A stretch of 64,000 bases of DNA from Desulfofustis glycolicus DSM 9705 (GTDB lineage Bacteria > Desulfobacterota > Desulfobulbia > Desulfobulbales > Desulfocapsaceae), in contig NZ_FQXS01000002.1 in NCBI RefSeq assembly GCF_900130015.1, forward strand, positions 1 to 64,000, written 5' to 3'. The notes under the pieces were generated by a model, which was given only the letters and a program-made list of their open reading frames with translations, was not told the DNA's origin and did not search any database. This document shows, one piece after another, positions 46,690 through 54,883 of the stretch. Within the stretch, counting starts at the first letter, position 1. Each line of letters opens with the position of its first letter. The position numbers were made by a program, and so were the translations under genes.

Positions 46690-46882
46690 AAAGAGAAAAA
46701 CAGCAGATAGACAATTAGGGAAGATGGCGCGGTCGCGCACCAGACTGCCGAGTGCCCGTTATCAACGGAAATAGCGGGCGATCGGGCGGGGAAAGGAAAA
46801 CAAATAACGAAGCGAACCGCTGTCAGGCCGTCATCTCCAGCTCTGACGGAGCTGCTGATTCAGATCAAGACGACGATCCGGG

Positions 46883-47290
46883 TCAGTGCGGGACACCAAG
46901 CTTTTTGAACACAGAGACAATGGACTCTTTATCCATGAAGCCGACATGGCGCCCGACCTCGTTGCCGTCCCGATCATAGAAGATCTGCGTGGGAATGCCT
47001 TTGATGCCGAACAGTCGGGCCTGCTCTCGATGCTGCCAGACGTCGATGAAGATGATCGACGCCCGTCCCTGATACTCGACTTTCAACTCCTCGATAATCG
47101 GGGCCATCATTTTGCACGGGACGCACTGCGTCGCGCCGAGATCGAGCATGGTCACCAGCCCTGGGGTCGGAACGGGCGGAATGACAGCCGCCTTGGCATC
47201 TGCGGCATGGCCCGATGTGCTCAAGACCAGCACCAGGATGACCGTGGAAAGAACGAACATTGCCAGCTGCCGGTGATAGGTGAAATTCAT
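46883..47290 (-). CDS. Periplasmic thioredoxin, arsenic operon 2
   Basis: A 135-residue thioredoxin with a signal anchor (about residues 9-29) and active site CVPC (ATQCVPCKMMAPII), then GIPTQIFYDRDG with the cis-Pro. It lies last in the arsR/CcdA-like operon. In arsEFG-type clusters such thioredoxin-fold partners work with the CcdA-like permease on aromatic arsenicals; whether it does so here is open. Confidence 0.85.
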   Translation of the reverse strand: MNFTYHRQLAMFVLSTVILVLVLSTSGHAADAKAAVIPPVPTPGLVTMLDLGATQCVPCKMMAPIIEELKVEYQGRASIIFIDVWQHREQARLFGIKGIPTQIFYDRDGNEVGRHVGFMDKESIVSVFKKLGVPH

Positions 47291-47358
47291 GCTTGCTCCA
47301 TTGGATGTTTTGGGAACCGGATTTCAAGGCCATACTTCTCCGCGCCCCCCCTGATTGA

Positions 47359-47850
47359 TCAGTCGGTACGCGGGATGATCCAGGACTCGAGCTGCGCCGG
47401 ATTGGGCACGGTGCCCGAAGTCTTGATCTCGTCATTTATGACCACGGCCGGAGTCAGCACAACCCCGTGCTCGGCGATTGCCAGCGGATCGGTAATATAT
47501 TCGAAATCGGCAGCCACCTGATGGTGGCCAAGGATCTGCATAACGGTATCTTTAAGCTGCCGGCAACGCGGGCACCCTGGCCCAAGCACCTTGATCGACA
47601 GGACTTCATTGCCCTCAGCTGCAACCGGCAGGCCGAGGTGCTTACGGTATTCACGGAGGAAGGCCTTCTCGTAGACTTCCGCGGCCGCAGGGGCAAAATA
47701 GTTTGTGCCGGCAAGTCGCTCCCGTATCACAGCGCCGATCTGCTCTTCCGGAATGTCTCCAGGGCATTGCGCCAGTTCGGAGAGCACCGCCTTGAGACCG
47801 ATGATGCCGGCCTGCAGATTGCCGATCCTGATCTTGACATAATCTTCCAT
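47359..47850 (-). CDS. Thioredoxin-like protein with N-terminal helical extension
   Basis: A 163-residue protein. Residues about 85-163 form a small thioredoxin domain with CPRC (VLGPGCPRCRQLKDTVMQIL) and TPAVVINDEIKTSG, close to the 76-residue protein at 44703. Residues 1-80 form a helical, Cys-poor extension (AGIIGLKAVLSELAQ) of unknown role. Cytoplasmic by prediction. Middle gene of arsenic operon 2. Confidence 0.8.
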   Translation of the reverse strand: MEDYVKIRIGNLQAGIIGLKAVLSELAQCPGDIPEEQIGAVIRERLAGTNYFAPAAAEVYEKAFLREYRKHLGLPVAAEGNEVLSIKVLGPGCPRCRQLKDTVMQILGHHQVAADFEYITDPLAIAEHGVVLTPAVVINDEIKTSGTVPNPAQLESWIIPRTD

Positions 47851-47916
47851 GGTGTATCCCTGATCGCATCATATCTTCTGCCGGATTCGCCTGGATTGGC
47901 CGCCACCCGTGTCCGC

Positions 47917-48624
47917 TCATGAAACCGGCAGAAAAGGCTGGGCGAGAAAATAAATCCCGAGAACTCCAATCATCGCCGCGGCCGTTTTGCGAAACATCTG
48001 CCCGCCCTGTTGCCAGGCGCTGCTTTCCAGCAGCCGCTTGACAAGAGCCGTCGAGCTTCCGGCAACAACGATCGGCAGGCTGTGGCCGACGCCGAACAGC
48101 GTGATGAACAGCAACCCGGCCAGAAAGGTGTCCTGAATGGTGATCAGCGCCAGGATCGGTGCGATAAAGCCGAAGGTGCAGGAGCCGGACAACACTCCGT
48201 AGGCCAGACCAAGCACCAACGCGCCGGACCACCCTCTCAGCCGCAGCTTCGCCATCATGCTGCCGTCCATGGAACAGCCGGGCACCCCCAGCATGCCCAA
48301 GGCAACCCAGATCAGCAGCAGGCCAACGACAATCGTCCAATAGGGCCCGACATCGCCGAGCATCCGGCCCAGCAGTGAGCAGATGATGCCGATCGCGGTG
48401 ATGGTGATAAACAGGCCGATCGTGAACAGCAGTGCATAGCCGCCGGCCCGCCGCCCTTCCACGAGGCCCTGTTGGCCGCCGACATAGCCGATAATAAGCG
48501 GAATAGAGGCGAGGTGGCAGGGGCTGAGCAGGACACTGACCACACCCCAGAGAAAACAGCCGAACGCGCCGAGCAACAGTCCCTGGCTCATCCACTGATA
48601 AATCGTCAGAAAAATCTCTTGCAT
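47917..48624 (-). CDS. CcdA/DsbD-like membrane protein (ArsG-type candidate)
   Basis: A 235-residue membrane protein with six predicted helices and the paired Cys of the CcdA fold: VLLSPCHLASIPLIIGYVGG in helix 1 and LSGSCTFGFIAPILALI in helix 4. CcdA proteins pass electrons across the membrane to periplasmic thioredoxins. With ArsR upstream and two thioredoxins downstream, it matches the ArsG-type permease layout known from arsEFG clusters. Either electron transfer or arsenical export is possible. Confidence 0.75.
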   Translation of the reverse strand: MQEIFLTIYQWMSQGLLLGAFGCFLWGVVSVLLSPCHLASIPLIIGYVGGQQGLVEGRRAGGYALLFTIGLFITITAIGIICSLLGRMLGDVGPYWTIVVGLLLIWVALGMLGVPGCSMDGSMMAKLRLRGWSGALVLGLAYGVLSGSCTFGFIAPILALITIQDTFLAGLLFITLFGVGHSLPIVVAGSSTALVKRLLESSAWQQGGQMFRKTAAAMIGVLGIYFLAQPFLPVS

Positions 48625-48674
48625 GCGTCACCGATCAGCAATGATTTCAGTCAGAACGGCAACACTCTACCGCA

Positions 48675-48995
48675 TTAATTAAGGCAAGCGATCTGCTCCT
48701 GCGCCTGCGCCCGGATGACCGCCTCGATACAGGGCATATACTGCAGAATACACGGAACTTTGATCCGGTAGTAAACCTGCTTACCGCGTTTCTCGACACT
48801 GACGACACCGGCAATGCGCAAAATGGCGAGATGTTTCGACACTGTTGAAATGTCTGCATCTATGGACTCGGCCAATTGACAAACGCACTTTTCACCGTCG
48901 GCGAGTTGCTCGGCCAGCCAGAGCCGGGTCGGATGCCCGAGCGCCTTGAGGACGCTCGCTTTGGCCTCCAGCAGCGTTCTATCTCTTTGTTCCAT
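48675..48995 (-). CDS. arsR: ArsR-family repressor, second arsenic operon
   Basis: A 106-residue winged-helix protein with CVC in EKCVCQLAESIDADISTVSKHLAILR, and extra Cys near the end (VPCILQYMPCIEAVI, QIACLN) that could form an additional metalloid site as in other ArsR types. Controls the CcdA-like/thioredoxin operon that begins 50 bp downstream. Confidence 0.9.
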   Translation of the reverse strand: MEQRDRTLLEAKASVLKALGHPTRLWLAEQLADGEKCVCQLAESIDADISTVSKHLAILRIAGVVSVEKRGKQVYYRIKVPCILQYMPCIEAVIRAQAQEQIACLN

Positions 48996-49022
48996 ACATA
49001 CCTCGGTCCCTCAATTGCACAC

Positions 49023-49051
49023 ATGGTAGAATAACCATATATGCGCGTCAA
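49023..49051 (-). promoter_or_regulatory. Promoter and candidate operator of arsenic operon 2
   Basis: Minus strand TTGACG (49046-49051), 17-bp spacer, TACCAT (49023-49028). The inverted repeat ATGGTTATTCTACCAT (49023-49038) covers the -10 and half the spacer, so a bound ArsR would block RNA polymerase. The remainder of the 48996-49381 gap shows nothing further that I can name. Confidence 0.6.
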
Positions 49052-49381
49052 TTCTTTTCTGCCGTGCCCAAAAGACTGCGACGATGAATAGTCGGTACAT
49101 TTAAAATCAACCCGTTACCCGCACCATAGCGCACCGGTTCCCAGCCTGTTCACTGAAGAAGTATTGCTTCGTCGAATTTATGATCATTTTTATTGATCAA
49201 CTAGGAAAATATTACTTTATAAAGATACTACGTCGTGGTACTTTCTGGTTGCCATGAGCAAATTGAGCTCAATTTCACTTTATCTGGAAAGGACCAGGCC
49301 CGGTGAATGGGCAGCGCAGGTATCGGCTGTTTATTCGGCAAACTGGGCATTCAATCATTCGTCGCAGAGGAGGAACGGAGC

Positions 49382-50167
49382 ATGCATGATCACGACAACC
49401 CAAAAAACAGTGGAATCAGTCGCCGCCAGATGCTCATTGCCGGAGGAGCCATGGCCGCGGGTGCTGCACTCAGCCACTTTGGCGGACTGGTCAAGCACTC
49501 TCTGGCCAAAGACGGCTCGACCGAGAAATGGCCCTGGCCCTACGAAAAGCTCGACCCCGCCGCCACAGCTGCCATCGCCTATGAGGAGTGGTATCGGGTG
49601 TACTGTGGCGCCGCGGTGATCAATAGCGTTTTCAGCCAGCTGCGGGAAAAAGTCGGCGAACCCTATCTCTCATTTCCGGTCGATTCCTTCGTCTTTCTCG
49701 AAGGCGGCATGACCGGCTGGGGCATGACCTGCGGGTCGAATGCCGGCGCCGCTATCGTCGCCAACTGCATCATCGGCCCCCGGACCGCCGGAGCCCATGA
49801 AGGGCACCTGATTACCACCGAACTGTTCGAGTGGTATTCCGATGCGATGCTGCCTATCTACAAACCGGAGACTCCGAAAGTGACCGTCGACATCGTGCAG
49901 ACCAACAGCGCCTCACCGCTCTGCCACCTCTCCGTCGGCAGATGGATGGAAAAATCCGGTTATCCGATCACCAGCGCCGAACGAAAAGATCGGTGTGCCC
50001 GGGTAGCCGCAAGCGTCGCCTATCATCTCGTGGAACTGCTCAATCAATGGCATGACGGCACCTATCAGAGTGCCGGCACCCACAGTCCGGTCAAGGAATT
50101 CGGCATCACCGCCCAGATGAACTGCATGGATTGCCACGGCGGAGATGTCCCGGAACCGCCGCTTTGA
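49382..50167 (+). CDS. Split-Soret-type cytochrome c (C_GCAxxG_C_C family)
   Basis: About 261 residues from the ATG at 49382. Twin-arginine-type leader (ISRRQMLIAGGAMAAGAALS), then WPWPYEKLDPAATAAIAYEEWY, CGAAVINSVF, GGMTGWGMTCGSNAGAAIV and SASPLCHLSVGRWM, the pattern of the split-Soret cytochrome of Desulfovibrio. One CMDCH heme-binding site stands near the C-terminus. A periplasmic redox protein; here it sits between arsenic operons, so an electron-transfer role in arsenic metabolism is plausible but unproven. Confidence 0.78.
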   Translation: MHDHDNPKNSGISRRQMLIAGGAMAAGAALSHFGGLVKHSLAKDGSTEKWPWPYEKLDPAATAAIAYEEWYRVYCGAAVINSVFSQLREKVGEPYLSFPVDSFVFLEGGMTGWGMTCGSNAGAAIVANCIIGPRTAGAHEGHLITTELFEWYSDAMLPIYKPETPKVTVDIVQTNSASPLCHLSVGRWMEKSGYPITSAERKDRCARVAASVAYHLVELLNQWHDGTYQSAGTHSPVKEFGITAQMNCMDCHGGDVPEPPL

Positions 50168-50424
50168 TCAACACGTGCAGCAACTTTGCATAGTCGGGAA
50201 GCCGGCGACGATATCTCTTCTATCGTCGTCGGCCCGATCCCGAGTTAATCGAGTCACTGTCACGATTGCCTCCCTCAGGATTGCCTCCCAGCAAGCCCCA
50301 CACACCGAAACACCTTGACCTTTGCTCTTTCATCGGGCTAAATCTTCCTCCAATCAAGAACCCTCGTTGCTATCCGCGCCAGCACACAGATTGGCGCGAC
50401 TATCGTCTCAGTTGAAAACGCTCC

Positions 50425-50841
50425 GTGAAAGAGACTCCTGTAAAAATCTCCGTCGAGCTGACTACCCGGTGCCACCTTCGCTACCGGATGTTCGTCAAGT
50501 TCGCGCCGGGCAGCAGAATCGACGAGCAGGATCTGGGCCCAGCCCTCTTTGCCGGGCTGCTTCCGGCACCGCCGTTTGCCGACCGCTTGATTATCAACGG
50601 TATCGGGGAACCGCTCCTGCACCCACGGCTTGAGGAACTCATCAGTTTAACCGGGAGGCACCTTCCTCCGCACGGCAGCGTCGGCCTGCAGAGCAATGGC
50701 GTACTGATCGACCGGGGACGGGCCGAAGCGCTGCTGGACGCAGGCCTGGACACCGCAGAATTCGCCAACGACTGCTGTGGCAGTACCGTACCCTGCGGCC
50801 ACTGCCAATGGAGCTTGGGCGGTATCCGCTGTCTGTCATGA
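50425..50841 (+). pseudogene. Decayed radical-SAM protein
   Basis: The first 115 residues resemble a radical-SAM enzyme: ISVELTTRC, FVKFAPGSRID, LIINGIGEPLLHPRLEELI, GLQSNGVLID. The cluster motif C-x3-C-x2-C has become C16-x3-Y20-x2-F23, each change needing one base (TGC to TAC, TGC to TTC). After residue 116 the reading joins directly to what looks like the family's C-terminal Cys tail (PCGHCQWSLGG), so about 200 internal residues are missing. Non-functional as a radical-SAM enzyme. Overlaps the MobB-like gene. Confidence 0.75.
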
Positions 50842-51434
50842 ACGAGCCGACAACGCCCATCGTCACCGTTCGGCCCGCCGCCGAACGGGATCCGCACCTG
50901 CTCGTGGTCGGCGGTACCGCTCGCAACGTCGGCAAGACCGAAATGATCTGCCGGCTCATCGACCGGTGCGCCCATCTCCGGCAAGGGGTCATCGTGGCCC
51001 TGAAAGTGTCTGCCGTCTACCCGGACGAACTCCTGTTTCACGGCTCTCACGATCCCGACGAGCCACCGTTTCAGCTGTTTGAAGAGACCGACCGATCCGG
51101 CACCAAAGACACCTGCCGAATGCTGCGCGCCGGCGCCCGGCGGGTTTTTTATCTGCGCTGCCAGGACAGCGATATCCTGCCCGCTTATCGCCGCTTCAGG
51201 AAGATCCTTCCGGAGGCGACGACGATCATTTGTGAATCAAACAGCCTGGCCGATTTCATCCGGCCCGGTCTGCTGGTCATGGTCACGTCCCCGTCAGGAA
51301 CCGACAAGGCGCGCGCCATCAGACACCTGGCCCGGGCCGACCTGGTGGTCGTCTCCGACGGATCATCCGGATTTCCCGATGTTGCCCGAGTTACCTTAGA
51401 CGAATCAGGGGCCTGGCAACTGGTCGGCGATTGA
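50838..51434 (+). CDS. MobB-like P-loop NTPase
   Basis: About 198 residues from the ATG at 50838 (ATGA overlap with the decayed gene). P-loop VGGTARNVGKTEMICRLI close to MobB of molybdopterin-dinucleotide synthesis, followed by VALKVSAVYPDELLF, and a Walker B-like TTIICESNSLADFIRPGL. Could assist molybdenum-cofactor delivery to the nearby ArrA, but the pairing with a radical-SAM gene suggests an older two-gene unit whose job is unknown. Confidence 0.65.
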   Translation: MNEPTTPIVTVRPAAERDPHLLVVGGTARNVGKTEMICRLIDRCAHLRQGVIVALKVSAVYPDELLFHGSHDPDEPPFQLFEETDRSGTKDTCRMLRAGARRVFYLRCQDSDILPAYRRFRKILPEATTIICESNSLADFIRPGLLVMVTSPSGTDKARAIRHLARADLVVVSDGSSGFPDVARVTLDESGAWQLVGD

Positions 51435-51444
51435 TGTCACCGAT

Positions 51445-51455
51445 TCGTAACACTT
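51445..51455 (+). promoter_or_regulatory. Box TCGTAACACTT upstream of the sensor operon
   Basis: The decamer TCGTAACACT occurs here, about 50 bp before the sigma54 promoter of the sensor operon, and again at 56276-56285 and 56442-56451 before arrA. Shared position relative to two sigma54 promoters suggests a binding half-site of the response regulator. Confidence 0.5.
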
Positions 51456-51503
51456 CCCTTGTGTCATACCACGCTCGTCAGGTATATTAAGCAAAATAAG
51501 GCC

Positions 51504-51520
51504 TTGGACCGTTTATTGCA
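51504..51520 (+). promoter_or_regulatory. Sigma54 promoter of the oxyanion-sensor operon
   Basis: TTGGACCGTTTATTGCA: GG and GC elements 10 bp apart, with TTGCA at -12 as in the consensus. It lies 81 bp before the binding-protein gene. The operon encodes a sigma54 activator, so it may be self-activating. Confidence 0.65.
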
Positions 51521-51600
51521 GGACTTTTGCCCAACACGCTGCCTCTCGGGCATCATCGATCGCCCGACAACAAACTCCGGCCAACGAAAAGGTATCAATC

Positions 51601-53316
51601 ATGTTTCGCTTCCCGCTCTTCTGTTTTCTCATTCTGCTGCCGGTGCTGCCGGCAGCCGTTGGGGACACGGCTGCCCAGGCGAACCTGCAGGCCGGGGTGG
51701 CAAGTATGATCACGCCGGTTTCCACGGTCCGCTATTATCAGCAGATCATCGATTATCTCGGCGCCAAGCTCGGCATGGACGCAGAGATGATCCATCGAAC
51801 CACCTACGACGAAATCGACATGATGCTTGAACAGGGGGAGGTCGACATGGCTTTCATCTGCTCGATGTCCTATGTCCTGAACAACGAGAAATTCGGCGGA
51901 GAACTGCTTGTCGTCCCGCAGGTAGACGGCAAAACCGTGTATCACTCAACACTCATCGTCCACCGGGACAGCACGTTTGCAACATTCGACGACCTCGCCG
52001 GCACGACCTTCGCCTTCGTTGACCCGAAATCAAATTCCGGCCGGCTCTATCCCGTTTACCTGCTGGCCAAGCGAGACGAGACACCGGAGAGCTTCTTCAG
52101 CTCCTTTCTCTATAGCTACAGTCACAACAAGTCGGTGGAGATGGTAGCCAAGAAACGGGTCGACGGCGCCTCGGTCGACTCTATCGTCTATGATTTTATG
52201 ACGACCAGCGGCTCGCCCTACATCGAACAGACCAAGGTCATCCACCGTTCACCGCCGTTCGGTATTCCGCCGATCGTGGTGCCGCCGACCACACCGGCAC
52301 CACTGAAGGAAGCGATGCGCTCGGTTTTTCTGGAGATGCACCGCGATGAAGAGGGACGCCGAATCCTCGAGCAAATGCGGATCGAGCGCTTCGTCGCCAC
52401 CCCTGACAGCAACTATGATTCGATCCGGGCCATGCTGGCCTTTATCAGAAATAGCCGGGATCGCCCGCCGGAACAGGATGCCGCCTCCACAGCCACTACG
52501 GCCCGGGGCGGCGACGCCGTCCTGTTCGGTGTCCTGCCCCGCGACAACCCGATCATTGCCTACGAACGCTATCAACCGCTCGTCGATTATCTGAGCAGGA
52601 CCACCGGCCAGAACATCGAACTTCATCTGGAAAAGGGCTACGAAGACGTCGTCGACCGGCTTGGCGACGGCACCATTTCCTTTGCCTTGCTCGGCCCGCT
52701 CACCTATCTCGATGCCAACAAGCGTTTTGCCTCCGCACCCATCGCCCGCAGCAGGACCGGGCGCGGCGAAACGTTTTTCCGCAGCGTCATCGTTACCGGA
52801 CCGGACGGCTCCATCGAAGAGATTTCAGACCTGGTGGACAAGCGGTTCGCCTTTTCCGCCCTCTGGTCCACCTCCGGCAACCTGATTCCCCGCTACATGC
52901 TGGCCTGGGCCGGCATCCACCTGGAGCAACTCGGCGACTACCACCATTACAATTACCACGACACGGTGGCCAAAAAGGTGATCAGCAACGAGTTCGACGG
53001 CGGCGCCATCAGGCTGTCCACCGCCCAGCGCTACCTGCCCCACGGGCTCAAGGTGATCGCCACCTCCGACCCCATTCCGACCGGGCCCGTTGTCGCCTCG
53101 TCACACGCACCTTACCATGTGGTCAAGTCCGTTCAGCAGGCGCTGTTGTCGATGAAGGACAGTCAGGCAGGCAGAGAAGTTCTGGAAAAACTCGATCCTG
53201 ACCTGCAGGGCGGTTTCGTTGCCGCATCTGATGCCGATTATGCCGATATCCGCTCCCTGTTCAACGCGATTCCCAGCACCTGCGGCATACGCTGCCACCC
53301 CGATATTTCTTTTTAA
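51601..53316 (+). CDS. Tandem PhnD-like periplasmic oxyanion-binding protein (ArrX/AioX-like)
   Basis: A 571-residue secreted protein: signal peptide (to about residue 25), then two PhnD/phosphonate-type binding domains joined in tandem (about 28-285 and 312-555). Both repeat the family elements: YYQQIIDYLGAKLGM/YQPLVDYLSRTTGQ, FAFVDPKSNSGRLYP/FAFSALWSTSGNLIP. Domain 1 carries Cys87 in MAFICSMSYV, where domain 2 has SFALLGPLTYL. AioX and ArxX, which trigger arsenite-responsive kinases, have one such domain. It is followed by a sensor kinase and a sigma54 activator, so it is probably the arsenic oxyanion sensor. Confidence 0.82.
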   Translation: MFRFPLFCFLILLPVLPAAVGDTAAQANLQAGVASMITPVSTVRYYQQIIDYLGAKLGMDAEMIHRTTYDEIDMMLEQGEVDMAFICSMSYVLNNEKFGGELLVVPQVDGKTVYHSTLIVHRDSTFATFDDLAGTTFAFVDPKSNSGRLYPVYLLAKRDETPESFFSSFLYSYSHNKSVEMVAKKRVDGASVDSIVYDFMTTSGSPYIEQTKVIHRSPPFGIPPIVVPPTTPAPLKEAMRSVFLEMHRDEEGRRILEQMRIERFVATPDSNYDSIRAMLAFIRNSRDRPPEQDAASTATTARGGDAVLFGVLPRDNPIIAYERYQPLVDYLSRTTGQNIELHLEKGYEDVVDRLGDGTISFALLGPLTYLDANKRFASAPIARSRTGRGETFFRSVIVTGPDGSIEEISDLVDKRFAFSALWSTSGNLIPRYMLAWAGIHLEQLGDYHHYNYHDTVAKKVISNEFDGGAIRLSTAQRYLPHGLKVIATSDPIPTGPVVASSHAPYHVVKSVQQALLSMKDSQAGREVLEKLDPDLQGGFVAASDADYADIRSLFNAIPSTCGIRCHPDISF

Positions 53317-53386
53317 TTACCATGTCTGGAGCCCATAACGAACGATGAAAACTTTTGTCACAAACGACTGGCCGGACTTTAAAGTT

Positions 53387-53419
53387 AGCGGAGGACAGGT
53401 TAAAACCTGTCCCGCCGCT
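53387..53419 (+). terminator. Intercistronic hairpin between binding-protein and kinase genes
   Basis: Stem GGACAGGTT/AACCTGTCC with a 2-base loop, extended by AGCGG/CCGCT. No T-run. It lies just before the kinase start and may act as an RNA processing or stability signal giving more binding protein than kinase. Confidence 0.45.
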
Positions 53420-53428
53420 GGTTGAGAT

Positions 53429-54883
53429 ATGATGCGCCTATCTTTGCAGAAAAAATTCATCTTGGTCGCCTTCGTCTCGCTGCTCGCGCTGACTTCGGTG
53501 ATCAGTTTCATCGCCGCCTCAAACACCAGGGCCGCGCTGTACCAAGCCACCGAAAAGCAGGGGCGCATGCTGGCCCAGACCGTCAGCGCCCTGATCATCA
53601 ACGAACTGATCTACGAAAAGCTCGGCCTCGTCGAAGAAGGCGGCTTGATCGACAATTATGTCCGCGATCTGCATGGCCGAAGGGAACTCGATCTCAACTT
53701 CGTGGCCGTGCTCGATACCGGCCAGCGGGTCACCTCACACAGCGACTTCAGGGAATTCGGCAAACACTACGAGAATCCGTTGTTAACGCAGGCGGCTGAG
53801 GGCAACACCATTTTGGTCGGAAAGGTGGAGACCGACTCGGTCGGTGCCGAAGCATTCGAGTTCGCGGCCCCGCTCGCCATCGAAGGAAAACAGTGGGGGC
53901 TGCTCTATTTTTCGCTCAGTCTCGCCTCTGTCGAAAGCGAAATCAGGACACTGATCGTGCGCATCGTATCATTTTTTTTCATCGTCATGGCCGTGCTCTT
54001 TCTTCTCATCTTCCTGCTCAGTTGGCGCTTCATCAAACCGATCACCAACCTGTCGCACGCAATGGAAGAAGTCGAGATGGAGATGGGCGAAAAAATCATT
54101 CCCGTTGCCGGTGATGATGAGCTGAGCCGCCTGGCCAAGAGCTTCAACGACATGGTCCGGCGCATCCGCCGGGCCAACGAGGAAATGAAGACAGCCCACG
54201 ACAAACTGCGACAATCGGAAAAACTGGCTACCCTCGGAGTACTCTCTTCATCAATCGCCCACCGCATCAACAACCCCCTGGGCGGCCTGTTCAATTGCGT
54301 GCGGTTGCTGCGCCGGCAAGGCGACGATCCGTCCTTCCGCAAAAACTATCTCGACCTGATCGAGGAGGGCCTTCAAAGCATCAAACTGACCACCGGCCAA
54401 CTGCTCACCACGGCCAGCCGGCGCACCGGTGCCGGCAAACACCTGGAGGTGGCCGAGGTGCTGGCTACGGTCCTGAAGTTTCTCGAGCACCGGCTGAAGC
54501 GCCAGGGTATCGTGTTTTCCTCCGACGTCGCGCCGGGCCTTTTTCTTGCGGTCGCCCCCTACGACCTGGAAGAACTGCTGCTCAACACCATGCTCAATGC
54601 CATTCAGGCCATGGAGTCGGGTGGCCTGCTATCGGTAATCGCCCGGAAAGACGGGAGCGGTAACGTCACGATCATTATCGAAGATACCGGTGTCGGCATC
54701 AAAGAGGCCGATCTCGACCGGGTCTTCGACCTGTTTTATTCAACCAAAAGCGACGGTGAAGGCACCGGACTGGGGTTATGGATGTGCTATGAACTGGTCA
54801 AGAAATACAAGGGCGACATCACGGTGAGCAGCACGGAAGGCGTGGGCACCACGGTTACCCTGATCATCGCGGAGGAAAGATGA
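53429..54883 (+). CDS. Membrane sensor histidine kinase of the arsenic system (ArrS/AioS-like)
   Basis: A 484-residue kinase: TM1 (about 10-30), periplasmic sensor domain (31-168), TM2 (172-196), HAMP (197-250), H-box with His278 (SSIAHRINNPLG), and a C-terminal HATPase domain (NTMLNAIQAM, DTGVGIKEADL, GTGLGLWMCYELV). The residue after the phospho-His is Arg279 where nearly all such kinases have Glu or Asp. It should relay the state of the binding protein to the regulator encoded next; the genes overlap by 4 bp. Confidence 0.9.
   Translation: MMRLSLQKKFILVAFVSLLALTSVISFIAASNTRAALYQATEKQGRMLAQTVSALIINELIYEKLGLVEEGGLIDNYVRDLHGRRELDLNFVAVLDTGQRVTSHSDFREFGKHYENPLLTQAAEGNTILVGKVETDSVGAEAFEFAAPLAIEGKQWGLLYFSLSLASVESEIRTLIVRIVSFFFIVMAVLFLLIFLLSWRFIKPITNLSHAMEEVEMEMGEKIIPVAGDDELSRLAKSFNDMVRRIRRANEEMKTAHDKLRQSEKLATLGVLSSSIAHRINNPLGGLFNCVRLLRRQGDDPSFRKNYLDLIEEGLQSIKLTTGQLLTTASRRTGAGKHLEVAEVLATVLKFLEHRLKRQGIVFSSDVAPGLFLAVAPYDLEELLLNTMLNAIQAMESGGLLSVIARKDGSGNVTIIIEDTGVGIKEADLDRVFDLFYSTKSDGEGTGLGLWMCYELVKKYKGDITVSSTEGVGTTVTLIIAEER

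Noticed and set aside
49230-49260. A sigma54 promoter before the split-Soret cytochrome gene
   Set aside because: GG and GC elements there are 12 bp apart, not the required 10, and the -24 element is poor.
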